Positions 15,787 to 24,490 of a stretch of DNA of 40,037 nucleotides are shown here, in pieces (the stretch's first letter is position 1; each line of letters begins with the position of its first letter). The stretch covers positions 1-40,037 of the forward strand of contig JAFRRR010000116.1 of NCBI GenBank assembly GCA_017428035.1. Direction: 5' to 3'. A program made the translations under genes and the position numbers. Below the pieces are notes generated by a model. The model was not told the origin of the DNA and ran no database searches. It saw only the letters and a list, made by a program, of their open reading frames with translations. The stretch comes from Bacteroidales bacterium. GTDB lineage: Bacteria > Bacteroidota > Bacteroidia > Bacteroidales > UBA932.

Positions 15787-17031
15787 CTACCACCTCACCT
15801 GGCCGTTGCCGGAGATGAGGTATTTGTAGGTGGTGAGTTCTTTGAGGCCCATTGGGCCGCGGGCGTGGAGCTTCTGGGTGCTGATGCCTATCTCGGCGCC
15901 GAGGCCGAACTGGGCGCCGTCGGTGAAGGCGGTGGAGACGTTGACATATACGCAGGCGGCATCTACTCCGCGGCAGAAGGCGTCGGAAGTGTTGTTGTCT
16001 TCTGTGACGATGCACTCGCTGTGGCCGCTGCCGAAGCGGGCGATGTGATCCATAGCCTCTTCTACGTCGGCGACGGTCTTGACGCTCATCTTATAGTCCA
16101 GCCACTCGCGGCCGTAATCGTCGTCGGTGGCGTGCTGCAGCAGCGCTTCGGGATATTTGCCGGAGAGGGCCGCGAAAGCTTCGTCATCGGCATAAATGGT
16201 GACATTGTTGTCGGCCAGCCGCTTGCATATCTCGGGCAGGTCGGCCAGCCGGCCGCGGGCTATCAGCAGGCAGTCCAGGGCGTTGCAGACGCTCACCCTG
16301 CGGGTCTTGGCGTTGTAGACAATCTCCTTGCCTATGGAAGTGCTGCCGTCAATGTCAAAGTATGTGTGGCACACGCCGGCGCCGGTCTCAATCACGGGCA
16401 CAGTGGCGCTCTGCCGCACGAAATTGATGAGCGAGGAACTGCCGCGGGGGATTATCACATCGATATAGTCGTTGGCCGTGAGCATCTCGCTGCTGGACTC
16501 GCGTCCAGTGGGCAGCAGGGTGCAGATCTCGCGGGGCAGACCGTTTAGAGTGAGCACGTCGCGTATCACATCGCAGATGGCACGGTTGGACGTGTCGGCC
16601 TCGTGGCCGCCCTTGAGCACCGCCACATTGCCGCTTTTGAAACAGAGACCGAAGACATCGGCGGTCACATTGGGCCGAGCCTCATAAATCACACCCACTA
16701 CACCGAAGGGGACGCTCACCTTGTCAATCTGCATCCCGTTGGGACGGACGCGGCTCTCCAGAACCTTGCCCAGCGGCGAGGGGAGGGCGGCTACGGCGCG
16801 CATATCCGAAGTGATGCCCGCAATGCGCTCTGCAGTGAGTTTGAGGCGGTCGTACTTGGGGTCCTCCTGATTCATCCGGAACAAATCTTCTTTGTTGGCG
16901 TTCAGGATATAGCGGGTGTTTGCGTCTATGGCGTCGGCCACCTGCAGCAGCACCTTGCTTCTCATATGCTCGCTTAGCGAAGTCGTTGACCGGGAGGCCT
17001 CTTTCGCTTGTATGAGGATGTCTTGGATCAT
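15787..17031 (-). CDS. proA: Gamma-glutamyl phosphate reductase (glutamate-5-semialdehyde dehydrogenase)
   Basis: Second step of proline synthesis: NADPH-dependent reduction of glutamyl 5-phosphate. The 414-residue aldehyde-dehydrogenase-fold protein has the cofactor region VPFGVVGVIYEARPNVT, LKGGHEADTSNRAI, the IIPRGSSSLINFV segment and the catalytic cysteine in ETGAGVCHTYFD. The C-terminus GPMGLKELTTYKY is the normal family ending. The ATG overlaps the proB stop by four bases (ATGA), so the two are translationally coupled. The repeat copy 2 begins directly downstream. Confidence 0.97.
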   Translation of the reverse strand: MIQDILIQAKEASRSTTSLSEHMRSKVLLQVADAIDANTRYILNANKEDLFRMNQEDPKYDRLKLTAERIAGITSDMRAVAALPSPLGKVLESRVRPNGMQIDKVSVPFGVVGVIYEARPNVTADVFGLCFKSGNVAVLKGGHEADTSNRAICDVIRDVLTLNGLPREICTLLPTGRESSSEMLTANDYIDVIIPRGSSSLINFVRQSATVPVIETGAGVCHTYFDIDGSTSIGKEIVYNAKTRRVSVCNALDCLLIARGRLADLPEICKRLADNNVTIYADDEAFAALSGKYPEALLQHATDDDYGREWLDYKMSVKTVADVEEAMDHIARFGSGHSECIVTEDNNTSDAFCRGVDAACVYVNVSTAFTDGAQFGLGAEIGISTQKLHARGPMGLKELTTYKYLISGNGQVRW

Positions 17032-18107
17032 AACTGTTCTATGTATAGATAGTCGTAATGTACGAATTCCTTGGCGTTTTTCTGTCCCATCCGGGATTTA
17101 AGGGTGTCGGCGTCGCAGTTGGCCTTGCCCATAGCGATGGCCTTGCCGTCGGGACCCACTATCCTGACGATGTCGTCCTTCACAAAATCACCTTCTACGG
17201 CGGTGATGCCAACCGGCAGCAGCGATGCGGCCTTGCCGGAGAGCAACCTGTCGGCGGCGCCCTGGTTCACCGTGACGCTGCCGCGGGCGAATCCGCCGCT
17301 GTGGGCAATCCACTTCTTGACTGGGGATATGGTCTTTTCGCCGGCGGTGAAAAGAGTGTAGGGAAGGGTGCGGCTGCCGCTTGCCACAGCGGTGAGTATG
17401 CCGTCCCTCTTTCCGCAAGCAATGGCCACCGGAATCCCTTCCGAAGCCACCTTGCGGGCCACTGAATATTTGGTGTGCATACCGCCGCGGCCGGCAGAGG
17501 ACTTGCTGCTTCGGATAAATGAAGAGGCTGAATCGCTCCCGGGGGCAATTTCACGGATAAGTTCGCTGCCGCTGTCGGCCGGATCGCCGCTGTAAATGCC
17601 GTCTACATTGGAGAGGATTATCAGCAGCCGGGCCTCCATCATAGTGGCCACCAGCCCCGCCAGCTCGTCGTTGTCGGTGAACATCAGCTCTGTGAGAGAG
17701 ATGGTGTCGTTTTCGTTAACAATGGGTATCACCCCCTGCGAAAGCATCACCTCCATACAGTTTTTCTGGTTGAGGTAGTGATGCCGGGTAGAGAAATTCT
17801 CTTTGGTGGTGAGCACCTGGCCGCAGCAGTGGCCCCTCTCTTTGAACAGCTGGTAATATGTGTGCATCAGGCGCACCTGACCCACCGCAGAGAAAAGCTG
17901 GCGCTGGGACACAGGGTCCAGGCGGCCGGCGGAGCCGAGTTCGTCCCGGCCGCTGGCCACGGCTCCGGAGGAGATGATAATCACCTCGCTGCCGCCGTCC
18001 AGCAGCTCGCACACCTGGTCCACCAGTGCCGAAATGCGGGTGTGGTCCAGACTCCCGTCGGCACGGGTAAGCACGTTGCTGCCTATTTTTATGACAATCC
18101 TGTCCAT
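17028..18107 (-). CDS. proB: Glutamate 5-kinase
   Basis: First and normally feedback-controlled step of proline synthesis, phosphorylating glutamate. The 359-residue protein has the amino acid kinase start RIVIKIGSNVL, IIISSGAVASGRDEL, the glutamate-site NENDTIS and FTDNDELAGLVA, and GGMHTKYSVARKVAS. The C-terminal third (about 270-350) is a PUA domain, as in E. coli ProB. The ATG at 18107 abuts the proC stop with no spacer (TAGATG), and the end overlaps proA. Confidence 0.96.
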   Translation of the reverse strand: MDRIVIKIGSNVLTRADGSLDHTRISALVDQVCELLDGGSEVIIISSGAVASGRDELGSAGRLDPVSQRQLFSAVGQVRLMHTYYQLFKERGHCCGQVLTTKENFSTRHHYLNQKNCMEVMLSQGVIPIVNENDTISLTELMFTDNDELAGLVATMMEARLLIILSNVDGIYSGDPADSGSELIREIAPGSDSASSFIRSSKSSAGRGGMHTKYSVARKVASEGIPVAIACGKRDGILTAVASGSRTLPYTLFTAGEKTISPVKKWIAHSGGFARGSVTVNQGAADRLLSGKAASLLPVGITAVEGDFVKDDIVRIVGPDGKAIAMGKANCDADTLKSRMGQKNAKEFVHYDYLYIEQL

Positions 18108-18890
18108 CTATTTGCTGGCTTTCAGGCCCGCTATCACGGCGTGGCTGAAGCCCTCCTTTTCCATTTCGTTGAGGCCTTTGATGGTGATTCCGCCCGGTGT
18201 GGTGACCTTGTCAATGGCATCTTCGGGATGCTCGCCGCTGGCCAGCAGCAACTCGGCGGCGCCTTTTACGGTGTTGAGCACTATGTCTCGGGCGTCATTG
18301 GCCCTGAAGCCGAGCTCTATGCCCCCTTCCATCGCGGCGCGGATATAACGCATTGCGTAGGCTATTCCACACGAAGCCAGCGCGGTGCCGGCCGTCATTT
18401 TCTCTTCCGGAATCAGCAGCGCGCTGCCCAGCGCATCGAACATCTCCACGATGCGGGCGGTGCGGGAGTCGGTGGAGTTGCAGGCAGAGACAAAGGTCAT
18501 GCTGCTGCCCACCTCTATTGCGGTGTTGGGAATCACACGGAACAGTGTGGCGTCGGCATCTTGAAGATAGGCCTTCAGGTCTGCGAAAGATACGCCGGCG
18601 GCGATGCTGACCAGATCTTGCTTGGCGGTGTCTATCAAGTCTCTGATTTCGGCCAGGGAAGACTCTACGCACCAAGGCTTTACCGACAGGACAATGATGT
18701 CGGCGCCCTCCGCCGCCTCGCGGCTGGAGAGGGTGGTGGTGATGCCGCCGTTGAACTCTTTGAGCCGGGAAAGTTTGTCACGGTTATGGTCGCAGCACAC
18801 CACGTCGGCTGCCGCCACAATATTGTTGGCAATCAGGCCGCGGGCTATTGCGCCGCCCATATTTCCACATCCTATAAATGCAGTTTTCAT
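18108..18890 (-). CDS. proC: Pyrroline-5-carboxylate reductase
   Basis: Last step of proline synthesis, reducing pyrroline-5-carboxylate with NAD(P)H. The 260-residue protein starts with the Rossmann motif AFIGCGNMGGAIARGL, has IIVLSVKPW, and the C-terminal signature around ELLLASGEHPEDAIDKVTTPGGITIKGL (residues about 205-232). It is slightly short for the family but complete. First gene of a tight proC-proB-proA operon that encodes the whole route from glutamate. Confidence 0.95.
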   Translation of the reverse strand: MKTAFIGCGNMGGAIARGLIANNIVAAADVVCCDHNRDKLSRLKEFNGGITTTLSSREAAEGADIIVLSVKPWCVESSLAEIRDLIDTAKQDLVSIAAGVSFADLKAYLQDADATLFRVIPNTAIEVGSSMTFVSACNSTDSRTARIVEMFDALGSALLIPEEKMTAGTALASCGIAYAMRYIRAAMEGGIELGFRANDARDIVLNTVKGAAELLLASGEHPEDAIDKVTTPGGITIKGLNEMEKEGFSHAVIAGLKASK

Positions 18891-18894
18891 ACTG

Positions 18895-18902
18895 CAAATT
18901 TA
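18895..18902 (-). promoter_or_regulatory. Putative -7 box of the proline operon, next to the start codon
   Basis: Reads TAAATTTG on the minus strand and ends four bases before the proC ATG, again predicting a nearly leaderless transcript. A plus-strand TAAATTTG at 18915-18922 could serve the divergent rhamnosidase gene. No clear -33 boxes. Confidence 0.4.
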
Positions 18903-18941
18903 TCTTTTTCTTGTTAAATTTGTGAGGTAATAGAAATAAGT

Positions 18942-21557
18942 ATGAAAAAACTGTTTGCAATAGTGCTGATGGCGCTGGCAATACCAGCAGCCGCAAAGGT
19001 AAATGTGGCATCCTTAAAAGTTAACCATTTGGCCCAGCCCGCTGGCATAACCGGCAATCCCACTTTCAGCTGGATAGGCTCCAGCGACCGCTCTTCTGAC
19101 TGTCAGAGCGCCTACGAAATCAAGGTCTATGACATTGACGGTCGCACCGTTTGGAGCACCGGCAAAGTGCTGTCTGACAATTCCGTAGCTGTAAAATATG
19201 CCGGGGCTGCGCTGAAGCCCGCCAGCCGCTATTGCTGGCAGGTGCGCATCTGGGATTCCAAGGGCAAGCCCAGCCGCTGGAGTGCAAAGCAGACATTTTT
19301 GACGGGGCTGGAACAGGATGGCTGGAAAGCAAAATGGATTGTGCCCCCTATGAGCGAGGAGTCTCCGCTGCTGCGCGGCACATTCACAGTGAAGAAACCG
19401 GTCAAGAGCGCCATTGCATATTTCACAGCCCACGGCGTGTACGAGCCTTTTCTGAACGGCGCCAAGGTGGGGGATGCATTTATGGCGCCCGGCTACACCA
19501 GTTACGATCACCATCTTATGTATCAAACCTACGACGTCACCGGTCTGCTTAAGCGTGGAGAGAATGTGATGGGTGCCGAACTGGCCCGCGGCTGGTATCT
19601 GAGTATGATGGGCTGGACCAATCCGGAGAGTTTCCGCATCAATTTCAAAGAGAAGGAGTGGGCGTTCCTGGGGCAGATTGTAATAACTTATAAAGATGGT
19701 ACCCAGGAGGTTGTGGGTACAGACGGCGGTTGGAAGACGGCCACCGGCGGCGTACTGCACAGCAATATCTACGACGGTGAAACCTTTGATGCCGGCAGGC
19801 AAGTGGCAGGCTGGAGTTCCGCAGGGTTCGACGCTTCCCTCTGGGGCACTGTGAAAGAGGCCGATTACGGCTATGACAATCTTGCCACACAAACTAACGA
19901 GCAGGTCAAGACAGAGCAGACGGTTGCCGCTAAGGAGTTGATAGTTACCCCTAAAGGGGAGTTGGTGATAGATTTTGGCCAGAATCTGGTGGGCAGTGAA
20001 GTGATAAACTTCACCGGCCGGCCCGGGCAGGAAATCACCATCTCGCACGCCGAGGTGCTGGACCAGGACGGCAACTTCTACACCACCAACCTGCGCACCG
20101 CAAAGGCTCAGAGCTGCTACGTCTGCGACGGCAAGCCCCGTCAGTTCACCACCCGCTTCACTTTCTACGGTTTCCGATACATCAAGATAGAGGGTATCCC
20201 GCAGTCAGAGATCAATCTGGACGATTTCAAGGCTCAGGTGCGCTTTTCCGATATGGAACCCACGGGCAGTTTCACCTGCTCTGACCCGCTTGTAAACCAA
20301 CTCCAGAGCAACATTCAGTGGGGCCTTCGCGGCAATTTTGTGGATGTGCCCACCGACTGCCCCCAGCGCGACGAGCGCCTTGGCTGGACGGGCGATGCCG
20401 AGATTTTTGCCCGCACCGCAACCTTCAACCGCGGCACCTATGCATTCTATTCCAAGTGGCTCAAAGATGTCGCCTTTGACCAGTTGCCCGACGGGCAGAT
20501 TACCGACATCGTGCCTATGGTCCACGGTCTTGTGGGCGCCGGCCACGTTGGCTGGGCCGATGCCGCCACCATCATTCCCTGGACTGTCTATATGGCCTAC
20601 GGCGATCCGCAAGTGCTTGAAGATCAGTACGACAGTATGAAAAAGTGGGTCGATTTCATAATCGGCGCCGCCGGTGAAAGCGGCCTTTGGAACACCGGCT
20701 GGCACTATGGCGACTGGCTGGCATTTGACGTGGACAATGACGTTGCCGGCCGCTCTTCCGTGACCTACGTTCCGTTGCTGCAGCAGTGCCACTTTGCAAA
20801 TTCGGCAACCATTGTGGCTGATGCCGCCAAGGTTCTGGGCCGTGCAGAAGATGAGGCATATTACCGCAAGGCGGCCGCCAAGGCCCGCGAGGCGTTCTGC
20901 AAGGCGTATGTCACCGCAGACGGCTATCTTGTTTCCCACACCCAGACCGCCTATGTCGTGGCCTTGGTATACGATATGGTTCCTGAAGATATGCGGCCTC
21001 TGCTGGCTGCCAGACTCAAGGAGAGGGTAGAGAGCTACGGCCACATCACCACCGGCTTCCTTGGCACTTCCCACATTTCCAACGCCCTGACAGCCTGCGG
21101 TATGGACGATGTCGCCTATAAGCTGCTGCTGCACAAGGGCTATCCCGGCTGGCTCTATCCAGTCACTATGGGTGCCACCACCATCTGGGAGCGCTGGAAC
21201 TCTATGATGCCCGACGGCACCATTCCAGACAACGGTATGAACTCGTTCAACCACTACTCCTACGGCGCCATAGGCGAGTGGCTATACCGTGAGGCGGCGG
21301 GTCTTAAAGAGGCCGAGCCCGGCTTCAAGAAAATCTGCGTGAAACCCCATCCGGGAGGCGGTTTCAGCTTTATGAAGGCAGAGCTGAACACCCCCTACGG
21401 CAAGGCAGTTTCGCACTGGACCCTGGAAGGAAATCACTTCACCCTGAATGTTGAGGTTCCTTTCAATACCACCGCCGACATTTATCTCCCCACCGCCGAC
21501 GGCTACAAGTTGTATACGGTTGGAAGCGGCAAGACGCAATTATCAAGTGAAATATAG
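18942..21557 (+). CDS. Alpha-L-rhamnosidase, glycoside hydrolase family 78
   Basis: An 871-residue exported enzyme that would remove terminal alpha-L-rhamnose from plant glycosides or polysaccharides. The signal peptide is residues 1-18 (MKKLFAIVLMALAIPAAA). The N-terminal beta-sandwich starts LKVNHLAQPAGI, then come the carbohydrate-binding-type domain with GVYEPFLNGAKVGDAFMAPG, and the (alpha/alpha)6 catalytic core. That core shows the GH78 active-site run DCPQRDERLGWTGDAEIF, GWHYGDWLAFD, and GATTIWERWNS, followed by the C-terminal sandwich. Length and order match Bacteroides GH78 enzymes. It lies 33 bases before the cytochrome gene and is probably the first gene of the sugar-redox cluster. 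Confidence 0.95.
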   Translation: MKKLFAIVLMALAIPAAAKVNVASLKVNHLAQPAGITGNPTFSWIGSSDRSSDCQSAYEIKVYDIDGRTVWSTGKVLSDNSVAVKYAGAALKPASRYCWQVRIWDSKGKPSRWSAKQTFLTGLEQDGWKAKWIVPPMSEESPLLRGTFTVKKPVKSAIAYFTAHGVYEPFLNGAKVGDAFMAPGYTSYDHHLMYQTYDVTGLLKRGENVMGAELARGWYLSMMGWTNPESFRINFKEKEWAFLGQIVITYKDGTQEVVGTDGGWKTATGGVLHSNIYDGETFDAGRQVAGWSSAGFDASLWGTVKEADYGYDNLATQTNEQVKTEQTVAAKELIVTPKGELVIDFGQNLVGSEVINFTGRPGQEITISHAEVLDQDGNFYTTNLRTAKAQSCYVCDGKPRQFTTRFTFYGFRYIKIEGIPQSEINLDDFKAQVRFSDMEPTGSFTCSDPLVNQLQSNIQWGLRGNFVDVPTDCPQRDERLGWTGDAEIFARTATFNRGTYAFYSKWLKDVAFDQLPDGQITDIVPMVHGLVGAGHVGWADAATIIPWTVYMAYGDPQVLEDQYDSMKKWVDFIIGAAGESGLWNTGWHYGDWLAFDVDNDVAGRSSVTYVPLLQQCHFANSATIVADAAKVLGRAEDEAYYRKAAAKAREAFCKAYVTADGYLVSHTQTAYVVALVYDMVPEDMRPLLAARLKERVESYGHITTGFLGTSHISNALTACGMDDVAYKLLLHKGYPGWLYPVTMGATTIWERWNSMMPDGTIPDNGMNSFNHYSYGAIGEWLYREAAGLKEAEPGFKKICVKPHPGGGFSFMKAELNTPYGKAVSHWTLEGNHFTLNVEVPFNTTADIYLPTADGYKLYTVGSGKTQLSSEI

Positions 21558-21578
21558 CGAAATATCAATTTTGTTTGG

Positions 21579-21586
21579 TAACTTTG
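21579..21586 (+). promoter_or_regulatory. Putative -7 box before the cytochrome-SUMF1 gene
   Basis: TAACTTTG ending four bases before the ATG at 21591. It lies between the rhamnosidase stop and the cytochrome gene, so it may provide an internal, nearly leaderless transcript. Confidence 0.4.
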
Positions 21587-21590
21587 CACG

Positions 21591-23102
21591 ATGCGCAATA
21601 GGAAAATAGTCTGGTTTACTCTGGGTGGGTTCGTTCTGGGATTCGCCCTGATGATATTCCTGAACTCTTTTTATGTGAAGAGCTCTTCCAACGAGAGTTG
21701 TATGTCGTGCCACGTGCACAACGAGGCCGATTCGCTGTGGATGCTTTCTATGCATTATCACAACGGCAGCGGCACCATTACCGACTGCGCAGAGTGCCAC
21801 CTCCCCGCCGGGACCCCTTCCCAGCATTTTATGGCCAAAGCCAGGATGGGCATCAAAGATGTCTTCAGCTATGTCTTCAAAGACAAGAGCAAGATCAACT
21901 GGGAGGCCAAGCGGGAGTTGGAATATGCCCGCAAGATTGTATACAATTCTTCTTGCGAGAAGTGCCACGCCGACCTTTTCCCCGAAGGCATATCAGACGA
22001 TGCACTCATAAGCCACCTCTATTACGAAGAGCACAAAAAGGACTATGACCTGCAGTGCATCAACTGCCACTTGGATGCCGGTCACTACAATCCCAATTAT
22101 AAGCACGGCCACAGCGTGGCTGGTGCGGATGAAGGAATGCCCGACATAGAGCCGTACACCGCCGCGGCAGAGGTTGCCGGTTTCAGCAACTTTACCGAGA
22201 CCGTTCCCGGCACCGTGTGCGCCATCAATATGGTGGCCATTCCCGGAGGCACCTTCGAGATGGGTTCGCCCGACAAAGAGCCTTTCCACAAGGCAGACGA
22301 AGGCCCGGTCAGGAAGGTCACCGTCTCCGACTTCTTTATGTCGGAGGTCGAGGTCACCTGGACCCAGTACTGGTCGTTCTTCCTGGAGACACAGTCTCCC
22401 GGCCGTACTCCCCCCGCAAAGATTTATGCCAACAATACCCGCGACGATATCGATGCCGTAAGCGGCCCTACGCCGCCTTACGGCGCGCCCGACCAGGGCT
22501 GGGGCAGGGGCGACCGTCCCGCCATCACAATGACCCACTACGGTGCGGAGACTTTCTGTCAGTGGCTCAGCCTCAAGACTGGCCGCAAGTACCGCCTTCC
22601 CACCGAGGCCGAGTGGGAATATGCAGCCCGCGGCGGCACATCTTCGCCATATTATTTCGAGGGTAATCCCAAGAAATTCACTGCCGGCCGCCTGTTCGGC
22701 ACCGATACTGCAGTGATAGCCAGCAACGTGGTCTATGCCCTGAACAGCCACAACCGCACCGGCCTGCCAGACAAGATGGCAGCCAACCCGTTCGGCCTTA
22801 AGAATATGCTGGGCAATGTTATGGAGTACTGCTCTGACTGGTATGCAGAAGATGCCTACAGCCAGATGGCCGATGGCGCCGTTGACCCCAAGGGTCCTGA
22901 AAGCGGCAGCGAGTATGTGGTGCGCGGAGGTTATTATCTCTCCGATGCAGCCGACGTCCGCTGCGCCGCCCGTGCCCACACCGAGCACGATGCCTGGCTC
23001 AGGACCGACCCTCAGGTGCCCAAGAGCATCTGGTGGTATTCCGACATCAAGGGCATCGGTTTCCGCGTAGTTTGTGAAGTTCCTGAAGAAATAAAACAAT
23101 AA
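21591..23102 (+). CDS. NapC/NirT-type tetraheme cytochrome c fused to a SUMF1-like domain
   Basis: A 503-residue membrane-anchored protein. Residues 8-27 are a transmembrane helix; residues 37-160 carry four heme-binding CxxCH motifs (CMSCH 37, CAECH 66, CEKCH 122, CINCH 156) in NapC/NrfH arrangement, the type that takes electrons from membrane quinol. From about residue 210 a formylglycine-generating-enzyme (SUMF1) fold follows: MVAIPGGTFEMGS, RLPTEAEWEYAARGG, GNVMEYCSDWY and VVRGGYY...RCAAR. The copper-binding cysteine pair of active FGE is absent (RGGYYLSDAADVRCAAR), so this half is probably structural or ligand-binding. Next gene starts 12 bases on. Role inferred: quinol oxidation for the exported oxidoreductases downstream. 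Confidence 0.88.
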   Translation: MRNRKIVWFTLGGFVLGFALMIFLNSFYVKSSSNESCMSCHVHNEADSLWMLSMHYHNGSGTITDCAECHLPAGTPSQHFMAKARMGIKDVFSYVFKDKSKINWEAKRELEYARKIVYNSSCEKCHADLFPEGISDDALISHLYYEEHKKDYDLQCINCHLDAGHYNPNYKHGHSVAGADEGMPDIEPYTAAAEVAGFSNFTETVPGTVCAINMVAIPGGTFEMGSPDKEPFHKADEGPVRKVTVSDFFMSEVEVTWTQYWSFFLETQSPGRTPPAKIYANNTRDDIDAVSGPTPPYGAPDQGWGRGDRPAITMTHYGAETFCQWLSLKTGRKYRLPTEAEWEYAARGGTSSPYYFEGNPKKFTAGRLFGTDTAVIASNVVYALNSHNRTGLPDKMAANPFGLKNMLGNVMEYCSDWYAEDAYSQMADGAVDPKGPESGSEYVVRGGYYLSDAADVRCAARAHTEHDAWLRTDPQVPKSIWWYSDIKGIGFRVVCEVPEEIKQ

Positions 23103-23114
23103 ATATTCACTGAT

Positions 23115-24479
23115 ATGAGCAAGATTTCAAGACGAGACTTTTTTGGCCGCGCTGCCCTGGTGGGCGGTGGCGCCCTGCTGGCTTCTACGCCGATTCTCTC
23201 TTCCTGCACCGGCAAAGGTGACAAGGTGGTGCCCCTGCGCAACCCGGAAGATTATTACATTCCCACTCTGGCAGACAAGGCCGATGACGGCCGCGAAATC
23301 AAGGCCGGCCTTATAGGCTGCGGCGGACGTGGCACAGGCGCTGCCGCCGATATGCTCAATGCCGCTAACGGTGTCAAGTTCACAGCGTTCGGCGACGTGT
23401 TCCAGGACCGTATAGACGAGTCTATCGCCAACCTCACCGAGTGGGGCTATGATGTATCCGGCGCGCAGCAGTTTGTGGGCTTTGACGCTTACAAAAAGGT
23501 GATTGACAGCGGTGTGGATGTAGTCATCCTCACCACTCCGCCTCTGTTCCGCCCCTATCACTTCCAGTATGCCGTTTCCAAGGGCGTTCATGCTTTCCTT
23601 GAGAAACCGGTTGCAGTGGATGCAAAGGGCTGCCGTACTGTCATAGCAGCTGCCAAGCAGGCCAAGGCCAAGAAGCTGGCAATGGTTACCGGCACACAGC
23701 GTCACCATCAGCGTGCCTATGTGGCAGCTTTCGAGCAGATTCAGAAGGGTATAATCGGTAATATCACAGGCGGTAACGTATATTGGAACCAGGGTATGCT
23801 CTGGTATCGTCAGCGCGAAAAAGGCTGGAGCGATATGGAGTGGGCCATCCGCGACTGGGTCAACTGGAAGTTCCTCTCCGGCGACCACATCGTGGAGCAG
23901 CACGTGCACAATATCGACGTGTTTATGTGGATGATGGGCGGTGCACACCCCATCAAGGCGACCGGTTTTGGCAGCCGCCAGAGGCGCATTACCGGTGACC
24001 AGTACGACAACTTCGGCATTGACTTCGAGTTTGAAAACGGCGTTCACCTGCACTCTATGTGCCGCCAGATAAACGGCTGCTCCAACAACGTGAGCGAGAC
24101 CGTGCGCGGCGCCAAGGGCTGGTGGAATTCTGAAGACGACACCATCCGCGACTATAACGGCAATATCCTGTGGCAGTTCGACGCCAAGGCTGCAGAGGCT
24201 AATTTCAAACAGCACGATGCATATGTGCTGGAGCACGTAGACCTCATCAACCACATCCGCAAGGGCGAGGGCATTGATCAGGCCACCGAGACCGCTATGT
24301 CCACCCTGGCCGGCGTTATGGGCCGCGAGGCTGCCTACACCGGCAAGACCATCACCTGGGACGAGATTATGGCCTCCGAGATGGACTACCTGCCCGGCGA
24401 ACCCGACACTCTGACTCTTGGCACTCTGGAAGCAGTGCAGCATCCCGTAGTCGCTGTCCCCGGCGATGGCACAATTTAA
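23115..24479 (+). CDS. Tat-exported Gfo/Idh/MocA family oxidoreductase
   Basis: A 454-residue dehydrogenase-fold protein. The twin-arginine signal is at the start (SRRDFFGRAAL, arginines 6-7) and a lipobox-like LSSC ends at residue 31, so it is exported folded and possibly lipid-anchored. The Rossmann motif AGLIGCGGRGTGAA follows near residue 65, the conserved FLEKPVAVDAKG near 157, and a long C-terminal sheet domain. Such enzymes oxidise or reduce sugar hydroxyls with a tightly held nicotinamide cofactor. Tat export of this family is common in Bacteroidota and implies cofactor loading before transport. It sits 12 bases after the cytochrome gene and 11 before the TIM-barrel gene. Confidence 0.92.
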   Translation: MSKISRRDFFGRAALVGGGALLASTPILSSCTGKGDKVVPLRNPEDYYIPTLADKADDGREIKAGLIGCGGRGTGAAADMLNAANGVKFTAFGDVFQDRIDESIANLTEWGYDVSGAQQFVGFDAYKKVIDSGVDVVILTTPPLFRPYHFQYAVSKGVHAFLEKPVAVDAKGCRTVIAAAKQAKAKKLAMVTGTQRHHQRAYVAAFEQIQKGIIGNITGGNVYWNQGMLWYRQREKGWSDMEWAIRDWVNWKFLSGDHIVEQHVHNIDVFMWMMGGAHPIKATGFGSRQRRITGDQYDNFGIDFEFENGVHLHSMCRQINGCSNNVSETVRGAKGWWNSEDDTIRDYNGNILWQFDAKAAEANFKQHDAYVLEHVDLINHIRKGEGIDQATETAMSTLAGVMGREAAYTGKTITWDEIMASEMDYLPGEPDTLTLGTLEAVQHPVVAVPGDGTI

Positions 24480-24490
24480 TAGTCTGCGCT

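Noticed and set aside
21591..23102. Nitrite or nitrate reductase function for the cytochrome gene
   Set aside because: NapC/NirT-type hemes are present, but no NrfA, NapA or NirS gene is in the window, so only quinol oxidation can be argued.
23127..24443. A 438-codon minus-strand frame opposite the Gfo/Idh/MocA gene
   Set aside because: Same shadow effect; no motifs, and the sense frame is a well-defined family member.
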